From contig DJAA01000046.1 in the NCBI GenBank assembly GCA_002428085.1, forward strand, positions 10,816 to 36,714: a stretch of DNA of 25,899 bases, given 5' to 3'. This stretch comes from Sulfurimonas sp. UBA6014. Its GTDB lineage: Bacteria > Campylobacterota > Campylobacteria > Campylobacterales > Sulfurimonadaceae. Below are positions 8,774 to 15,837 of this stretch, one piece after another; the stretch's first letter is position 1; each line of letters begins with the position of its first letter. The position numbers and the translations under genes are program-made. The notes beneath the pieces were generated by a model. It ran no database searches. It was given only the letters and a program-made list of their open reading frames with translations, and had not been told where the DNA came from.

Positions 8774-9841
8774 TTAAAGTTTACCCTCTGCAGCCATTTT
8801 TACATACGTATCTATAAATCGTAATTTAATATTTTTCGTATCTCCAAATGTTTGAGCAGATGGAAATTGCATACCAATAAATTCAGCGTTTGGAGCACCT
8901 TCACCTAAAATACCATGCTCATATGAAAACTGACTCACTTTTTTCATAGTATTTGGAAGCTCTTTGCTGTTGGCAAATTTCAAAGCATCTTTTGCATCGT
9001 AAAACATCTTTGTAGAATTGAGTTGCTTTTTGTAGCCTGCTAAGTTTGTTCCAGAAGCTGCTGCCATAAATTCTAAAGCTTTTTTGTCCCCTTTTTTCAT
9101 AAGTGCCATAACTTCAAACCAAGCTCCAGTTAATGCTTTGCCAAGTTTAGGGTTCTCTTTTATTGTTTTAGTATTAACAACAAGCATATCTATGATTTCA
9201 CCAGGAATTTTAGAAGAATCAAACACTAAAGTTGCATTTTTTAATGCTGTGAGTTCACTGAGTTGCGGGTTCCAAGTTGTAACTGCGCTTACGCCTGGAG
9301 ATGAAAATGCAGCTACGATATCTGCATCTGAAGTATTGACTACTTTGACATCTTTTTCACTTAACTTTACACTCTCAAGAGCACGGGCAAGGAGATAGTG
9401 GGAAACTGAAAGTTCCACAAGATTGATGTTTTGACCTTTGATATCTGCAAGTCTTTTTTTGTTTTTAAGGATAATGCCGTCATTTCCATTGGAAAAATCA
9501 CCCATAATCAACGCAGTAGAATCAACTCCACCCGCTGCAGGAATAGTAAGTGCGTCCATATTTGTCATAACACAGCCATCAAATTTGCCAGCAGTGTATT
9601 GATTGATGGATTCTATGTAGTCATTTACTTGAACGAGTTCAATCTTAATACCGTATTTTTTTGCCCATTTATCAACGATACCTTGACTTTGTGCATAATC
9701 CCATGGCATCCAACCGACATAAATAGTCCATGCTACTTGAAACTTGTCTTTTGTCTCAGCCAATAGCGACGTAGCGCCCATACTTACTACCAACGCTGTG
9801 GCAACTAAAATTTTTGATGTTGACTTGAAGAGTGATTTCAT
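8774..9841 (-). CDS. Periplasmic guanidine-binding protein of ABC importer (urea carboxylase-region type)
   Basis: A 355-residue NitT/TauT (SsuA-like) solute-binding protein. The signal peptide is clear, with a basic start, a hydrophobic core and probable cleavage after SLLA (residue 28). The mature protein begins with FQVAWTIYVGWMPWDYAQSQ, resembling the binding proteins found next to urea/guanidine carboxylases. Later segments such as KFDGCVMTNMDAL and VSAVTTWNPQLSEL fit the type II binding fold. It is the first gene of the operon and lies directly behind the guanidine-I riboswitch. Its Shine-Dalgarno AGGAG (9852-9848) is six bases before the ATG. The ligand is most likely guanidine (inference from the operon). 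Confidence 0.93.
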   Translation of the reverse strand: MKSLFKSTSKILVATALVVSMGATSLLAETKDKFQVAWTIYVGWMPWDYAQSQGIVDKWAKKYGIKIELVQVNDYIESINQYTAGKFDGCVMTNMDALTIPAAGGVDSTALIMGDFSNGNDGIILKNKKRLADIKGQNINLVELSVSHYLLARALESVKLSEKDVKVVNTSDADIVAAFSSPGVSAVTTWNPQLSELTALKNATLVFDSSKIPGEIIDMLVVNTKTIKENPKLGKALTGAWFEVMALMKKGDKKALEFMAAASGTNLAGYKKQLNSTKMFYDAKDALKFANSKELPNTMKKVSQFSYEHGILGEGAPNAEFIGMQFPSAQTFGDTKNIKLRFIDTYVKMAAEGKL

Positions 9842-9883
9842 GAGAAACTCCTGAGTAGATTAGATTTAAACACGGCAAGAAGG

Positions 9884-9986
9884 TGAAAACCTCCCGGGCT
9901 TTTATCCCTCCGTGTAACCTCTACTCAAGAGGTCGATAGCTCTCGGTCCTGACACAAATTTCTTTGCCGGAACCCTAGGTATCTAT
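9884..9986 (-). promoter_or_regulatory. Guanidine-I riboswitch (ykkC aptamer)
   Basis: On the minus strand the leader shows the hallmark conserved blocks of the ykkC guanidine-I aptamer in the right order: CTAGGGTTCCGG (9978-9967), GGACCGAGAGC (9949-9939), ACACGGAGGGATAAAAG (9915-9899) and GCCCGGGAG (9899-9891). A hairpin ACCTCT/AGAGGT (9934-9918) lies between the second and third blocks, and a P1 helix can form between about 9984-9977 and 9892-9885. Guanidine binding should turn the operon on. Downstream strands that may form the switch are CCGTGT (9875-9870), which complements the conserved ACACGG, and TCTACTCA (9859-9852), which is adjacent to the Shine-Dalgarno. Aptamer edges are approximate. 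Confidence 0.96.
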
Positions 9987-10011
9987 TAGTTGTAGAGGAT
10001 TTTACACCTCA

Positions 10012-10039
10012 TTGACATGTTTTCTGGACGTATTATAAT
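10012..10039 (+). promoter_or_regulatory. Consensus-like sigma-70 promoter, divergent from guanidine operon
   Basis: The plus strand has TTGACA (10012-10017), a 16-base spacer and TATAAT (10034-10039), a perfect match in both boxes. It points toward the secretion genes 238 bases downstream. Its -10 shares six bases with the minus-strand -10 within the palindrome ATTATAAT. Perfect -35 boxes are uncommon in Campylobacterota, whose promoters rely mostly on the -10. Confidence 0.5.
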
Positions 10040-10060
10040 CCTTCAAAAATATAAAGTCTA
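10032..10060 (-). promoter_or_regulatory. Probable sigma-70 promoter of the guanidine operon
   Basis: The minus strand has TATAAT (10037-10032) with TAGACT (10060-10055) 17 bases upstream, a 4/6 match to the -35 box. The predicted start near 10025 gives a leader of about 180 bases that contains the whole ykkC aptamer. The -10 box overlaps the plus-strand -10 box of the opposing promoter. Confidence 0.6.
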
Positions 10061-10154
10061 CACTATAATGATTATTTTTTATACAACTCGTCAAAAACGA
10101 GAAAATTTAAAAAAATATTAAAAGTTAAAGAAGAGCTATAAAATAAACAAACAT

Positions 10155-10168
10155 TAGACTTCTTTCAT
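10155..10168 (+). repeat. 14-base fragment matching the terminal arm of the palindromic repeat
   Basis: The sequence TAGACTTCTTTCAT is identical to the first 14 bases of the 91-bp repeat at 25808. No second arm is found nearby, so this may be a remnant or a chance match in AT-rich DNA. Confidence 0.3.
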
Positions 10169-10236
10169 TTAAAATCTTCTAATTTTAAAAATTATTTTTC
10201 GTACTATAAGAGGCATTCCTATTTTCTTTTAATTTG

Positions 10237-10242
10237 TATAAT
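10237..10242 (+). promoter_or_regulatory. Candidate -10 box for the type I secretion genes
   Basis: TATAAT lies 34 bases before the ATG at 10277, preceded by a T-rich stretch as is usual in Campylobacterota promoters. The predicted leader is about 28 bases. No good -35 box is seen. Confidence 0.45.
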
Positions 10243-10276
10243 CCTCAATTATTTTACGTATAAGGCTAGAAAAAGA

Positions 10277-11236
10277 ATGCAAATCAAAGAAAAAGTTTTT
10301 TCTCGTGTAGGGGATATTTTAAGGGATGATAAAAGAAATATTTTTTATCTTTTATATTACTCTGTAATTGAGGGTTTTTTAGTACTGGTTTTGCCCTTGA
10401 CAACCTCTTTTATTATTAACAGCACTCTTGCACATGCCACTTTGTCCGTCTTAGTTTTGGGCTTTGTCGTTATCGTTATTTTTATTTTAACTACTTTTTT
10501 ACAAATCATAAAAGAGTATATTATAGAGAAGTTTCAACAAAAAGTTTTCTTAAAAACTAGTATACATGTAGCTCAAATGGCGACAAAATTAAAAAATTCA
10601 TCGCATGACACGAAACATGCGATTGACAAATATATGAACTATTTTTTCGATGTAAGCGCCATACAAAAGTTTTTTCCTATTCTCTTGCTTGATGGGACAG
10701 GCTTGGTTGTAAAGATTGTTATGAGTTTGTTGTTACTGCTTGCATTTGAGCCTCTGCTGTTTGGACTTGGAGTGTTGTTTTTTATCATTTTTATCTCTTT
10801 TATGCTTATTTTAGGAAGAAACGGTGCAGAATTTGCCATAGAGCGCTCCGATGCCAAACACAATGCCATCTACTTTCTTCAAAATATTCCAAATGACGAA
10901 AATACAGAGGAGAATACTTACAAAAAACTTGACTCTTACCTTTTAAAATACATCGACGCAAGAACAAAAATTTTCAAAGTCATCATGCGACAAATCTCCC
11001 TCACCTTTATAATCGAGGGACTTATTTTTAGTAGTTTCCTTATACTTGGGGCGCATTTGGTAGTAAGCGGCAGACTACCCATCGGTGAGTTTATTGCAGC
11101 AGAAATAGTTGTCGTCTCTATCACTTCCGCTCTTAAAAGTTTTGTTAAGCAAATTGACTATATTTACGACATGATAGAGGGCTTTTATAAAATTGACAAA
11201 CTCTCCGTCTCACTTAGGGAGCACCAAGATGTATAA
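10277..11236 (+). CDS. ABC-type exporter membrane domain without ATPase domain (type I secretion-like)
   Basis: A 319-residue membrane protein matching only the transmembrane domain of type I ABC exporters. About six hydrophobic helices can be placed (near 24-50, 55-78, 130-155, 158-180, 240-262 and 265-290), with the long charged intracellular stretch around 82-125. It ends at FYKIDKLSVSLREHQDV, where an exporter would normally continue into the nucleotide-binding domain. No Walker A, signature or Walker B is present, and the next gene overlaps the stop codon, so a frameshifted ATPase domain is not hidden behind it. The adaptor and outer-membrane genes that follow suggest a three-part secretion channel. 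Energy would need an ATPase encoded elsewhere. The start has only a weak purine-rich site (AGAAAAAGA). Confidence 0.8.
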   Translation: MQIKEKVFSRVGDILRDDKRNIFYLLYYSVIEGFLVLVLPLTTSFIINSTLAHATLSVLVLGFVVIVIFILTTFLQIIKEYIIEKFQQKVFLKTSIHVAQMATKLKNSSHDTKHAIDKYMNYFFDVSAIQKFFPILLLDGTGLVVKIVMSLLLLLAFEPLLFGLGVLFFIIFISFMLILGRNGAEFAIERSDAKHNAIYFLQNIPNDENTEENTYKKLDSYLLKYIDARTKIFKVIMRQISLTFIIEGLIFSSFLILGAHLVVSGRLPIGEFIAAEIVVVSITSALKSFVKQIDYIYDMIEGFYKIDKLSVSLREHQDV

Positions 11237-12509
11237 GTATGAATTTCGCTCGCTTAAACTTGTAGAACTCAATCCTTTAGTGAAAAAAATATGGACTGTT
11301 AGTGTGTCAATCGTAGTTCTTTTGATAGGGATGTTATTTTTACCTTGGCAGCAAACCGTTAAAGGAGAAGGCGTTTTAGAGGCCCTTGACCCTACACAAA
11401 GAGATTACATTATGCTTGCGACTTTTGATGGTTTTATGGATGAGATTTATGTGCAAGAAAATCAGTTTGTCAAAAAAGGGGAAAAACTCTACACTATGGT
11501 TGACCTAGATGCGGAGTATGAAAACAAGTTAAAAGTGATACAAAGCGGCTCACAGAGACAGTATGAAAATACGCAGCAACAAATAGAAAACAGTAAAGAA
11601 AAATACAAAAATCTCCAAGAGTATTTTAAAACAGGAATTGCTATTTATGTTCAAAAAGAGCACCAAACGGTGAAAAAAATACAAACGCTCAGCTTCAAAA
11701 AAATCTCTTTAGAAAAAAATGAGGAGATTGAGAAGAGCAATTTTCAAAGAATCAGCTCTCTTTATCAAGACGGCATCGAGTCAAAAAGGGACTTTGAAAC
11801 GGCGGAAAATAGATACATCACAGCTAAGGCTGAGCTTGAAAAAATTGTTCTTGACATAGAGATAGAAAAGCACGCTCTGAGTATCTTAGAGAGTGAAAAA
11901 AGCAACTTTATAAATGAGACAAACAATAAGCTTAAAGTCTTGCAAAATGCTCTTCTTTCATCTCAAAACTCTTTGCAATCTTTTCAAAAAGAGGTACAAA
12001 CCAATGCAAGAGAGACTGCAAGTTATGAAACAAGAGTTGTTGTTGCACAAAAAGATGGGTATGTTGTAAAAATCTTACAAAATGACAAGCACAAACTTAT
12101 CAAAAAAGGGGAAAACGTGATGCACTTTTCTCCACTTGTAGAGACAAAAATGATTTTACTTAAAGTCTCCGACTTTAACATGCCGCTCATTAAAGAGGGG
12201 ATAACGGTGCGTATTATGTACTACGGCTGGCCTGCTCTACAAGTCTCTGGATGGCCTAAAATAAAATTTGGTACCTTTGGCGGAGTCATCCATAAAGTAG
12301 AAAATACCTCACATGAAAAAGGATTTTTTTATGCACAAGTGCTTGAAGACCCAAAAGAGCCATGGCCAAAGGGCGAAAACTTAAGAATCGGAACGCAGGC
12401 AACGGTGTGGGCAAAACTTGACACTGTTCCTATTTGGTACCAGTTGTGGAGACTCATGAATGCCGTGCCGCCTCAAATGGTAACTCCTGCTCTTGAGAAA
12501 AATAAATGA
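11229..12509 (+). CDS. HlyD-family periplasmic adaptor (membrane fusion protein)
   Basis: A 426-residue adaptor that would bridge the inner-membrane ABC protein and the TolC-like channel. It has one N-terminal membrane segment (about 22-42), a split lipoyl/barrel-sandwich motif (DGFMDEIYVQENQFVKKGEK before the hairpin, and DGYVVKILQNDKHKLIKKGE after it), and a long helical hairpin between them (about 90-265) rich in Glu, Lys and Gln. The C-terminal part includes GWPALQVSGWPKIKFGTFGG and a beta domain. I chose ATG 11229 rather than an in-frame ATG 36 bases upstream because AGGGAG lies about eight bases before it and it gives an 8-base overlap with the preceding gene. The stop overlaps the next gene as ATGA. 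Confidence 0.88.
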   Translation: MYKYEFRSLKLVELNPLVKKIWTVSVSIVVLLIGMLFLPWQQTVKGEGVLEALDPTQRDYIMLATFDGFMDEIYVQENQFVKKGEKLYTMVDLDAEYENKLKVIQSGSQRQYENTQQQIENSKEKYKNLQEYFKTGIAIYVQKEHQTVKKIQTLSFKKISLEKNEEIEKSNFQRISSLYQDGIESKRDFETAENRYITAKAELEKIVLDIEIEKHALSILESEKSNFINETNNKLKVLQNALLSSQNSLQSFQKEVQTNARETASYETRVVVAQKDGYVVKILQNDKHKLIKKGENVMHFSPLVETKMILLKVSDFNMPLIKEGITVRIMYYGWPALQVSGWPKIKFGTFGGVIHKVENTSHEKGFFYAQVLEDPKEPWPKGENLRIGTQATVWAKLDTVPIWYQLWRLMNAVPPQMVTPALEKNK

Positions 12510-13864
12510 GACTTCTTGCAGTCTTTATCGTAGTTTTTTTTGAGCTTTATGCCAAAGAAGCTTCGCACAAAGTGCTCTTTACAAAAGAGATGATACTTCC
12601 CTACCTTGTGCAAGAAAATCCTTTCGTGTATGAAACCTCGGCAAAAGAGTCTGTTTATAAAGAAAAAGAGAGATACTATTTGGGAGATTTTGACACAAAA
12701 ATCTCAGCCAAATACGACAAAAAAGAGTACCCTGTAAGCGAAGGAGAGTTTTTAGACCTCAGTATTGAAAAGCCCATAGAAAATGGTATGGAGTTTATCG
12801 CAGGCTACCGTGAGGCGACGGGAGTCCAAGAATACAACAACATTAAAACAGGTGAGGAAGGAGAAGTTCGAGTGGGTGTAAAAATGCCTATAGTCGGTAT
12901 TTTAAATGACATGAGCACACGAAAACTCCATCTTAACTTAGCTTCACTTGACACCGCCAAACTGAGTTTTGAGTCTCAAGATAACCTGCGGCTTTTGCAT
13001 TTTGAGGTTTTGTCGAGCTACTATAAAGTTTTGTATTTTCAAGCCATTTTGAAGCTTGAAGAGGCGCTTTTGTCTGCTGCAAAAGAGCGTGAGAGCATCA
13101 TCAAAAAAAGAGTCGCTTCGGGAGCTTTACCCGATGTTGCACTCCTTGAAGCCGCGCAGCAAATCATCAGCGCAACACAAAGACGCATGTCGGCATACAA
13201 TGATTTTTCTAATGCCTTAGAATCTTTTTTACAGTATCTTAACCTCTCAACAGAGAGATTTGAGGCTCTTTATACCCTTGGCGATATGCCTCAAATGAGA
13301 AAAAACGAGCACGAGATTTATAGTGCCATAGAAGAAGCGCTCAGCAACCGCCCAGACCTTAAAGTGTACGACTATGAAATAAAAAAAATGGCACAGCATG
13401 AACAGCACTCTGCTCTGCTCAAGCATCCTGATATGAATGTCGCCTTGTACGGAGTTCATGACTTCGAGTATGAGAGCGGTTTTAAAGTATCGCTTGATAT
13501 GAAATTTCCCATCGAGAGAAGAAAGTATGAGGGCAAATCGGGTGAAATAAAAATGAGTGTGCTCCAAATACAAAATAGTAAAAATAAAAAAATCATCACC
13601 ATCAAAACAAATCTCACCAACAGCATAAACACGCTAAAAACCATAGAGACAAATATTGAAAGTGCCGATACAGAGGTTCTCATGGTGGAGCAATTGCAAG
13701 AGGTTGAAAACAAAAAATACAAACTGGGACAAAGTAACCTTTTTATGCTCAATCAAAGAGAAATGTACACTTTAGAAACAAAGAAAAAACGTCTCAAGTA
13801 CATCTTAGAGTATTTTCTTACAAGTGAAGCAATCAACAAAGAACTCTCTGCGATTGAGTTTTAA
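12506..13864 (+). CDS. TolC-family outer membrane efflux/secretion protein
   Basis: A 452-residue outer-membrane channel subunit. A short signal peptide is present (about the first 16 residues, ending near LYAKEA). Two long coiled-coil regions, about 150-250 and 340-445, follow the usual OEP repeat. Segments such as LEAAQQIISATQRRMSAYND and YKLGQSNLFMLNQREMY are typical, the latter resembling the conserved GxxxLxxLLDAQR-type motif of TolC proteins. It is coupled to the adaptor gene by an ATGA overlap. As the third member of the set it would form the outer-membrane exit duct. No substrate gene is recognisable nearby. Confidence 0.87.
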   Translation: MRLLAVFIVVFFELYAKEASHKVLFTKEMILPYLVQENPFVYETSAKESVYKEKERYYLGDFDTKISAKYDKKEYPVSEGEFLDLSIEKPIENGMEFIAGYREATGVQEYNNIKTGEEGEVRVGVKMPIVGILNDMSTRKLHLNLASLDTAKLSFESQDNLRLLHFEVLSSYYKVLYFQAILKLEEALLSAAKERESIIKKRVASGALPDVALLEAAQQIISATQRRMSAYNDFSNALESFLQYLNLSTERFEALYTLGDMPQMRKNEHEIYSAIEEALSNRPDLKVYDYEIKKMAQHEQHSALLKHPDMNVALYGVHDFEYESGFKVSLDMKFPIERRKYEGKSGEIKMSVLQIQNSKNKKIITIKTNLTNSINTLKTIETNIESADTEVLMVEQLQEVENKKYKLGQSNLFMLNQREMYTLETKKKRLKYILEYFLTSEAINKELSAIEF

Positions 13865-13914
13865 AAAAAAGATTAAATGCCAAATAAGAGCTACGAGTAT
13901 ATAAACCTAAAAGA

Positions 13915-13920
13915 TATAAT
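13915..13920 (+). promoter_or_regulatory. -10 box placed for a leaderless transcript
   Basis: TATAAT ends six bases before the ATG at 13927, so the expected transcription start falls on or next to the A of the start codon. The six bases between (ACATTT) contain no Shine-Dalgarno. Confidence 0.45.
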
Positions 13921-13926
13921 ACATTT

Positions 13927-14844
13927 ATGAAAAAAGAAGAATTAGAAAATATATTTGTCATCGGTGATGTTCATGGGTGTTATTATACGCTTTTGAGCCT
14001 CATAAAGCTGCTTCCTCATGGTGCCGAGCTCATTTTTGTCGGTGACCTTTGTGACAAGGGAAACTTCTCAAAAGATGTACTAAATTTTGTCATCGACAAG
14101 GGCTACAAATGTGTCAAGGGAAATCATGAGCATTTGTTTGAAAAGTATATTTTAGATGCGCTTGAGAAGGACATTCATAGCCCGTGGAGCACCGACAAAC
14201 GCTATGGCGGTTTAGAGTGTATTCGCAGTTACAAGGGCGATATGCAGAGTGTCAAAAAACATCTTGCATGGATTAAAACCTTGCCTATGTACATTCAAAT
14301 AGACAAGTATTTCATCACCCATGGTTTCGCGCTTGCATACTATGAATACCGAGAAAACAAAGCGTACTACAATGACTTTTTACTCAACCGCTACTACGAG
14401 GGCGACACTGTTTCCAACACCGAAGTGGTCAACATCTTTGGGCACTGTATGTACGATGAAGTGGTAAAGGGCGAAAATTTTTATGGTATAGAAACAGGAT
14501 GTTCGTACGGCAAAAAACTCACAGCACTCCAACTAGGGAGTGAAAAAATCTACCAAGTGCCTATGGATGCGAGAGATTCGGACTATAAAGTCGAAACAAT
14601 AACGCTCAAAGAGTATGATGTTTACGCTGAGAGCTTCGAGTCTATACAAACTTTAGTCGTCGATGAAACATCAAAATACGCAAAGTACGACATCATAGCC
14701 AACGAAGTCCTAGAAGCCATCGTGCAAAAATACGGTGAACGCGGAAAAAAAGAACTCTTCAACATGCACAAAAGAGCGCAAATATTTCCAAAACAGATTA
14801 AAAAAATATTAGGTCATGAAGCGGTGAAAGATTTTAACTTTTAA
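13927..14844 (+). CDS. Calcineurin-like metallophosphoesterase (Ser/Thr phosphatase type)
   Basis: A 305-residue phosphoesterase with the dinuclear metal motifs GDVHG (13-17), GDLCDKG (39-45) and GNHE (65-68), then ITHG and FGHC further on. This is the PPP-type order. The second motif has Lys where GDxxDRG has Arg. The first motif begins at residue 13, so a later start would destroy the enzyme. This makes the lack of a Shine-Dalgarno before ATG 13927 notable. About 95 C-terminal residues after the catalytic domain are rich in Lys and Glu and have no recognised function. Substrate unknown; protein phosphatase or nucleotide hydrolase are both possible. No coupling to the secretion genes can be shown. 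Confidence 0.85.
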   Translation: MKKEELENIFVIGDVHGCYYTLLSLIKLLPHGAELIFVGDLCDKGNFSKDVLNFVIDKGYKCVKGNHEHLFEKYILDALEKDIHSPWSTDKRYGGLECIRSYKGDMQSVKKHLAWIKTLPMYIQIDKYFITHGFALAYYEYRENKAYYNDFLLNRYYEGDTVSNTEVVNIFGHCMYDEVVKGENFYGIETGCSYGKKLTALQLGSEKIYQVPMDARDSDYKVETITLKEYDVYAESFESIQTLVVDETSKYAKYDIIANEVLEAIVQKYGERGKKELFNMHKRAQIFPKQIKKILGHEAVKDFNF

Positions 14845-14901
14845 AGCTCTTAAATGTATGTTAAAATACCCCAATATAGCTTTTTACGATATTGGAGTCA
14901 A

Positions 14902-15357
14902 ATGATTTATTACTCTTATGAAAAATTTGTTGTGGATGTGAAAAAGTTGGTGCAGATGACACAAAGCTATCATCCTGACACAATTGTTGCTATCGCTCGT
15001 GGTGGGGTAACTTTGGGGCATGCGTATGCAAGTGCAACCGATAACCGTAGGCTTTTTACGATAAATTCTATTTTATATAAAGAGCATGAGCGTGAAGATA
15101 AATGTGAGATTTTTAACATTCCAAACCTTGACTTGGCTCAAAGAATTTTGCTTCTTGATGATATTGTTGACAGCGGTCAGACCATGAAAGAAGTTCTAGA
15201 GCAACTCAGAGCATTGTATCCTGACGTAGAGATTAAAATCGCCTCACTCTTTTATAAGACCACCGCCCTTGTTCAATCTGATTTTTGGCTTCATGAGGCA
15301 ACAGATTGGATAGATTTTTTTTGGGAGGTAGATTATTTGGAGGAGAAAAATGGCTAA
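14902..15357 (+). CDS. Phosphoribosyltransferase-family protein
   Basis: A 151-residue type I PRTase. The PRPP-binding motif ILLLDDIVDSGQT lies at 82-94, and an upstream IVAIARGG (28-35) forms the usual first loop. I chose the ATG at 14902 because TTGGAG lies seven bases before it. An in-frame ATG at 14854 has no such site, and the extra residues do not fit the family. The size and motifs fit xanthine/guanine-type or regulatory PRTases, but the base cannot be named from sequence. Its stop overlaps the queF start by 8 bases, so a link with purine or deazapurine salvage is possible (inference). Confidence 0.82.
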   Translation: MIYYSYEKFVVDVKKLVQMTQSYHPDTIVAIARGGVTLGHAYASATDNRRLFTINSILYKEHEREDKCEIFNIPNLDLAQRILLLDDIVDSGQTMKEVLEQLRALYPDVEIKIASLFYKTTALVQSDFWLHEATDWIDFFWEVDYLEEKNG

Positions 15358-15835
15358 AGATTTAAAAACATCACCACTTATCCAGCTTGGATCATCGCAG
15401 ACAACCTATAAGTACCAATATGCGCCTGAACTCTTAGAGACATTTGAGAATAAACATCAAGAAAATGACTACTGGGTAACACTCAATGCTGATGAATTTA
15501 CCTCTTTGTGTCCTATCACAAATCAGCCCGATTTTGCCACTTTGGTCATTAACTATATCCCAAATATCAAAATGGTGGAGAGCAAATCTTTAAAACTCTA
15601 CCTTTTTAGTTTTATCAATAACGGTGAGTTTCATGAAGAGGTGGTAAATAAAATAGGCAAAGATTTAACTCACCTCTTAGAGCCAAAATATCTCGAAGTT
15701 ATCGGCCTTTTTTACCCTCGAGGCAACATCAGCATCCACCCTGCTTTTAGTTATGATAATAGTGAAGAAAAATACAAAGAGATTCATAAGCATAGATTTA
15801 TGAGTAGAAATAGCAACCCCCAAAGAGTAGGTTAA
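15350..15835 (+). CDS. queF: NADPH-dependent preQ0 reductase QueF
   Basis: Reduces the nitrile preQ0 (7-cyano-7-deazaguanine) to preQ1 for queuosine synthesis in tRNA. At 161 residues it is the short one-domain type. The catalytic Cys54 is in SLCPITNQPDF, with Asp61 in the same stretch, and the substrate Glu97 follows in GEFHEE. The ESKSLKLY motif (77-84) is intact, as is the PRGNISIHP segment near the end. It overlaps the PRTase gene by 8 bases and is followed 2 bases later by a shorter gene encoding a related fold. Confidence 0.96.
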   Translation: MAKDLKTSPLIQLGSSQTTYKYQYAPELLETFENKHQENDYWVTLNADEFTSLCPITNQPDFATLVINYIPNIKMVESKSLKLYLFSFINNGEFHEEVVNKIGKDLTHLLEPKYLEVIGLFYPRGNISIHPAFSYDNSEEKYKEIHKHRFMSRNSNPQRVG

Positions 15836-15837
15836 AC

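Larger units (their letters stand above)
9842..10276. other. 435-base intergenic region between divergent operons
   Basis: This gap contains no convincing gene. It holds, from left to right, the guanidine-I riboswitch leader (minus strand), overlapping divergent promoters around 10012-10060, a small hairpin CTCGT-CAAAA-ACGAG at 10087-10101 without a T-run, an isolated 14-base match to the end of the palindromic repeat (10155-10168), and a -10 box (10237-10242) before the secretion genes. The stretch from about 10100 to 10235 is very AT-rich, and I see no further structure in it. Confidence 0.8.

Noticed and set aside
10087..10101. Hairpin CTCGT/ACGAG between the divergent operons as a terminator
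   Set aside because: Short stem with no T-run on either strand and no gene ending before it.
14854..14901. Earlier ATG start for the phosphoribosyltransferase
   Set aside because: No ribosome binding site precedes it, and the added residues do not fit the family; the ATG at 14902 has TTGGAG at good spacing.
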